Assembly (NCBI GenBank): GCA_000969725.1
Contig: JXSR01S017624.1
DNA from: Ophiothrix spiculata
Taxonomy: Eukaryota > Echinodermata > Ophiuroidea > Amphilepidida > Ophiotrichidae
DNA: 23,793 nucleotides
Direction: 5' to 3' (one strand)
Every line of letters begins with the position of its first letter. The stretch's first letter is position 1. The notes under the pieces were generated by a model that made no database searches, was not told where the DNA came from, and was given only the letters and a program-made list of their open reading frames with translations. Shown here piece by piece: positions 20,063 through 23,793 of this stretch. Made by a program: the position numbers and the translations under genes.

Positions 20063-21137
20063 GACGGTCCTTCATATGAATAAGAAAAAGTATGTGTTAA
20101 ATTTGTGACCAAATCTGTATTCCTATATTAGTGGCTTGATCTTACAAACTTACAGTTTCCAATGTAAAAAATGCATTTTGTATAATTGTCTAAAATATCT
20201 TGCTTGTGAATGTCAAGTGCAAAGTTGTCAACCTGTACCAAGTCCAAGAGGAATGAAACTGTTCTGTTTCCCAGTCTACTGCCCTCTTGCAGTCCAATTC
20301 TATTAGCAGTTGTACCAAACACATTCTGTTTCATGAGGTAAAATTGTATGTGAGCACATCAAAAGATTTTGTGGGTAGCTTAGTTATTCAGCATTATTTC
20401 AAGATTTGCTTCACAAATGGATTTGTTCACAGTCTAATTAATAGAAGTAAGGCAAATTTTTTTTTGTTCAGTTATCCTCGACTCCCACCCCTTATTCTGA
20501 AACTGGGAAAAAGGTTTTAACTACACAGAAGAATACCACACAAAATTTGTGAAATTCCAGATTTTGTTTGTTTGTTTGTTTTGAAATTTAGTGCTCTAAA
20601 TATAGTAACAAAGAATTTTTAACACTTCTAATCAGGTTTAAAACATGAACGAAACAAAGTGGTATAATAGGTAAAAATCCCAATTGACATATCTACAACT
20701 TATACCTTAGTGCTAAATCAATTCCCCCCAAAAAAATTAGGGTTTGAGGAAAGGGGGATGATCCCTTCCAACAATTTAAAATATATAGCCATTTTTGAAG
20801 ATTGATTTCATTTTAAACTTGGGAATACAATGACATAGGAATGAGACACATGCTCGGTCTATTGGTAAAAGCTCTTTATTCTAAAGCATCGCGTATTGAG
20901 AGTCAAGAATTTGATTGAGCTGAGAAGCAAATATAGCAGTTTGCTTGAGCAAAATATTAACTCACCAGCATTCTTGTATGGGCTCATTCCACAGAAAATT
21001 AAACTTTTTTTTACTTCAAGCAAACCTTTTTCTTTCACCACGTAAGCACATTATACATTTGTTACTTTCTATGTGAGAAGTATTTTCCAAACAGAAATTG
21101 TGAAGTTTTTCTATCTTGGCATGAAGAAGCATATGTT
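20063..21137. other. Non-coding stretch with one weak reverse-strand exon candidate
   Basis: A (TTTG)n run lies at about 20563-20583. On the reverse strand, 20325 to 20154 is open between a CAG and a GTAAGT donor. The acceptor context is poor, and I do not recognise the peptide. Nothing else is supported. Confidence 0.35.
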
Positions 21138-21409
21138 TTAACCTTTTCCTGTCATAAATTACTGCCACCAAGTAGGATGTATCCCAGATGCCCTAACTAA
21201 CACTGAAGTATAACTATTTTCACTACCACTTACCTTCCAATACACTATCACAGGCAATGTATACAGTTCATACAGGTCTATTATGCTGATGTTTCATTGA
21301 ATTATGGAGAATATTTCTAAAGATAAATTTAATTTACTTTAGAAGTCAGTTTACAGGTAAAATGCCTTCAGCCTGGGGTGGAAGAAGTAGTCAGGCTGGA
21401 AAGGGTTAA
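21138..21409. mobile_element. TTAA-flanked MITE, second family member
   Basis: TTAACCTTTTCCTGTC (21138) is complementary to CAGGCTGGAAAGGGTTAA (to 21409) with mismatches. The TTAA plus CC...GGG ends match the unit at 14016-14145. The interior differs, so the two belong to one terminal group and not to one subfamily. Confidence 0.55.
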
Positions 21410-21416
21410 TCAAAAT

Positions 21417-21632
21417 TGTCACAAACGTTACCAACAAGTTACACCAAAGCGTTAGCAAACATTACCAAACCAAACAATGCATTAAAAGTATTTCAAATTT
21501 CCTACAATTTTTATGAAATATTTGTAAATATGTTACCTATCATCTGTGTAAAGTGCAATACAAAAATCTGTGTAAGGCACAATACAAAATTTGCAAAAAA
21601 ACATATTTCCGTGCGATGTCACAAACGTTACC
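21417..21632. repeat. GTCACAAACGTTACC motif cluster with 24-base tandem pair
   Basis: TGTCACAAACGTTACC occurs at 21417-21432 and 21617-21632, and GGTCACAAACGTTACT at about 22173-22188. Between the first two, looser GTTAC.AA words follow one another. A 24-base unit starting ATCTGTGTAA is repeated at 21542-21565 and 21566-21589 with three differences. Confidence 0.65.
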
Positions 21633-21721
21633 AAACATTATATGAGCTTTATTCAGGATTTTGGCAATGAATATAATTTTTAAACATCTACATATCTTGA
21701 CCTCATCAGTGAGCACCATTA

Positions 21722-22116
21722 GGCCAAAAAAAAATTATTTGTTTGCCCTCCGCGACCCACCCTAAAATGCCAAAAATTTGGGTGGGGTATTTTGGTTTTT
21801 TTTCCTTCAAACATGTAAAATATGAAAACTCAATATTTTCTATGGAAAACGTAAAATTTAGCAGTATAAAGTCACATTTAGTACATGTAGTATAAAATGC
21901 ACATTTGTTCTAAATAATGACCCACAAACTTTGATTAAGCCCTGCATTGCTTGGTATTCACAATCAAATCCATGGAATGACCGGGGGAATGACATCATTC
22001 TTTAAAATAAATGTGAAGAGTAAAAAAAAAAAATAAATAAATAAAAGATCAACCGACGGACCGACCCAAAATTTTAATTTTTCCACTGGAGGGCAAACAA
22101 ACAAATTTTTTTTGCC
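21722..22116. mobile_element. Harbinger-like MITE, copy 3 (distinct interior)
   Basis: TTA|GGCCAAAAAAAAATTATTTG on the left is complementary to CAAATTTTTTTTGCC|TTA on the right, followed inward by GCCCTCC/GGAGGGC. TTA target sites are intact on both sides. The interior differs from copies 1 and 2. It contains an ACCCACCC...GGGTGGGG fold and an (AAAT)n run near 22030. Confidence 0.78.
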
Positions 22117-22754
22117 TTATCAACAATAAACTTGTTCAGTGGCCATTTCAAAGTTAAATTTTTCAAATTTTTGGTCACAAACGTTACTTGGGAATCGCAA
22201 AATGAGATAACAGGGTCAGTATGAACGAGGTGTGACGATCCCCTTAAAGCAATAGAGATAGCCATGGAGTTTGACCCAGTAGGGAGATTGACACACTGAC
22301 CTGTGCATCCAGGCTCTCCCTTACCTCAATAAAATTGCCTTCACTTTTACCAGGGGATTCAGTTTCTATATCTCTATTCACCACAACACCACTTGCTATG
22401 CAGCAGACTTATAGTCATGAAAGTTTTATGATTGCTCCTAGGTAGTGTGCATTTCAGAATAGATAATGCACATTATGATGGCAATAATGCCATAAATGTT
22501 TAAACCCATCATGCTTTTATTAAGCCATAAAATGAAGACCATATCACTTGAAAGTATACCTTTAAGTATATAATAACGAGTTTGAAAGTATTGATGCATT
22601 TGAAGAAAAAATGACATTGAAGTATTTTCTCATTCTTGTTTTTCTTCTCTTGACTTGATCTTGATTCAGAGATGATAAAAGGGGATCATCCCAGACTTCG
22701 TATACAGCCAGTGTAAAGCCATCATAAGCCGTAGAGCTCAAATTGGGAGTATTA
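22117..22754. other. Non-coding stretch with one terminus-like word
   Basis: CCTTAAAGCAATAGAGATA at about 22243 starts like the TTAAAGCAATACTAT terminus of the 13395-14220 element. A partner TATCTCTATT lies near 22370 without a TTAA, so an element is only suspected. Confidence 0.4.
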
Positions 22755-23007
22755 GGCCAAAAATAATTATTGTTCTGTTGCCCTCAAGTGGAATTTTTGA
22801 AAAATGTGAGTCGGTTGGTCGGATTTTTATTAAAATTTTTTAAAAGCACCCAAAGTGCCAAATTTGGGTGCATTTTCCACTATTTTCAAAACAAAATCTA
22901 AAAAAAACCCAATCTGAACAAATTTGGGTGCTTTCCCGACCCTATATATTTTAAAATTTTTGACAAGGGGCAGTCGCTGAGGACAACACAACAATTTTTT
23001 TTTTGCC
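22755..23007 (+). mobile_element. Harbinger-like MITE, copy 2
   Basis: Collinear with copy 1 (18848-19102), including TGTTGCCCTCAAGTGGAATT, GGGTGCATTTTCCACTATT and the CAACACAACAA right end. TTA precedes the left end and TTC follows the right end, a one-base decay of the target duplication. The 139-codon reverse frame at 22898-23317 crosses this element and the tandem pair downstream, so it is not a gene. Confidence 0.8.
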
Positions 23008-23107
23008 TTCGGGTAAACTTGGTTCTCCGCTTGGTTCCCGCCAAAATCAACTGCGGATGCTGAGATTCAGTTGCGTGTAGAGACAAACTGTGCAAATTAT
23101 ACTTTAC

Positions 23108-23166
23108 ATGATACACCAACCTGTAGGCAAAGCCGCCCCCTATGATACACCAACCTGTAGGCAAAG
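23108..23166. repeat. Interrupted tandem pair, 25-base unit, period 34
   Basis: A 25-base unit beginning ATGATACACCAACCTGTAGG occurs identically at 23108-23132 and 23142-23166, separated by a C-rich 9-base spacer. Confidence 0.9.
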
Positions 23167-23668
23167 GGGGTGTGCATGTTTTTAATATTTGTGCAAAATC
23201 AAAATACCCCAATTTCATCCTAATGCTGGAATACAAATGATGGTGAATCTTGATTCTCCTCTTTAAATCTATATCTTGATTATAGAAGGAAACATGTTCA
23301 AACTCACTTTTAATCATCCTATATTTAGTGTTATTTCTTGGGAGTCCAAATTCAATGAGCTACAAAAGTCTTTGAGCGAGACATCTCAAATTGTGCTCCC
23401 CAAATTCGGAGTTGGACAGTAGCAATGACTCTGTAAAGATGTGCTGATCCCCTCACATCAATATTACAATGGTAGTATCTGGTCAAGGAATTTAACAAGG
23501 GGATTCTGTACTTGCCACCATCTTGTTGTTGTTCAGTAAGCTCAGTTAGTGTACTTCCAGATTTTTTCATGAAGAAGTTTGGATGATGGTATAACGGATA
23601 AATCTTGATGCACAAACAGTAGCCGCATTATATCCTACACACATGCTTGCAAACTGTATTCATTTTTC
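23167..23668. other. Non-coding stretch, probable intron end
   Basis: The reverse frame at 23352-23615 (87 codons) has fairly balanced composition but no recognisable motif or splice context, so it is not called. The stretch ends in the pyrimidine tract CATTTTTCAG. Confidence 0.35.
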
Positions 23669-23670
23669 AG

Positions 23671-23759
23671 CAGCATCTATTCTGTCGGACGCAGTTGTTG
23701 AATCTGGTGTACTCAGTCCTTGTTACTGGAGTGAAACTTACTGTGCGATGTCTATGGAT
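23671..23759 (+). CDS. Candidate downstream exon with NAGNAG acceptor
   Basis: TGTATTCATTTTTCAG ends at 23670 and is followed directly by CAG, giving two usable acceptors three bases apart. In the phase left by the 760-825 exon, the segment reads ASILSDAVVESGVLSP from 23673, then CYWSETYCAMSMD to a TGA at 23760-23762. An exon could instead end at a GTGAAA donor after 23730, giving a 60-base phase 1-1 exon. Another frame is open to the window edge, so the choice of frame rests on the match to the first candidate exon. I do not recognise the protein. Choosing the second acceptor would remove one Ala codon. Confidence 0.4.
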
Positions 23760-23793
23760 TGAACCAATATTTCCACAATATTTTATGTTTCCG

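Noticed and set aside
22898-23317. 139-codon reverse-strand open frame, the longest in the window
   Set aside because: It crosses the Harbinger-like MITE copy 2 and the 34-base-period tandem pair, and has no domain or splice context.
23352-23615. 87-codon reverse-strand frame with balanced composition
   Set aside because: No recognisable motif, no good splice sites at its edges, and no second supporting exon. It would need a protein search.
1-23793. tRNA genes or tRNA-derived SINEs
   Set aside because: No convincing B-box of the GGTTCGANTCC type paired with an A-box was seen on either strand.
1-23793. CRISPR array or bacterial operon
   Set aside because: No regularly spaced direct repeats and no ribosome-binding-site-led gene series; the sequence is clearly eukaryotic in style.

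Overview
The window is A+T-rich eukaryotic DNA, about two-thirds A+T by eye. It has no complete protein-coding gene, no bacterial-style operon, no rRNA or tRNA that I could recognise, and no CRISPR array. What can be read is one decayed reverse-transcriptase fragment, two short spliced-exon candidates at the two ends, and many non-autonomous DNA-transposon remnants (MITEs, foldbacks, terminal-inverted-repeat elements) in between. The mix of hAT-, Harbinger-, TTAA-type and G-rich 'CCGGGGGG...' elements is familiar from marine invertebrates such as echinoderms, hemichordates, lancelets and cnidarians. I cannot name the organism.

Left end (1-3700): a LINE-type reverse-transcriptase piece (573-749) runs in the same open frame into a candidate 66-base exon (760-825) with a plausible acceptor and a GTATGT donor. 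A+T-rich, probably intronic sequence with small duplications follows. Middle-left (3700-9600): a 139-base foldback (4201-4339), a roughly 960-base element rich in ATTTAAAT with CAAGGTTGGCA ends (4796-5756), an internal fragment (copy A) of an inverted-repeat element, a hAT-like end beside a C12 tract, and a 382-base CCGGGGGG element.

Middle (10280-11770): copy B of the inverted-repeat element keeps both long terminal inverted repeats. It is split by a recent insertion carrying a nearly perfect 281-base palindrome, flanked by a 12-base target duplication. Right half: TTAA-flanked elements, one nested in the other and a third terminus sharing a TTAA (13395-14253); a TA-flanked MITE (15210-15354); a C/T-rich element; an 853-base element with 10-base target duplications (17910-18762); three Harbinger-like MITEs with TTA sites (18848, 21722 and 22755); and a compact hAT MITE with an almost exact 8-base target duplication (19873-20054).

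Right end: a NAGNAG acceptor at 23669-23673 precedes a candidate exon whose phase fits the left-end exon. The simplest overall reading, which is an inference, is that most of the window is one roughly 22.8 kb intron filled with transposon relics. No transposase survives here, so all elements would depend on enzymes encoded elsewhere.
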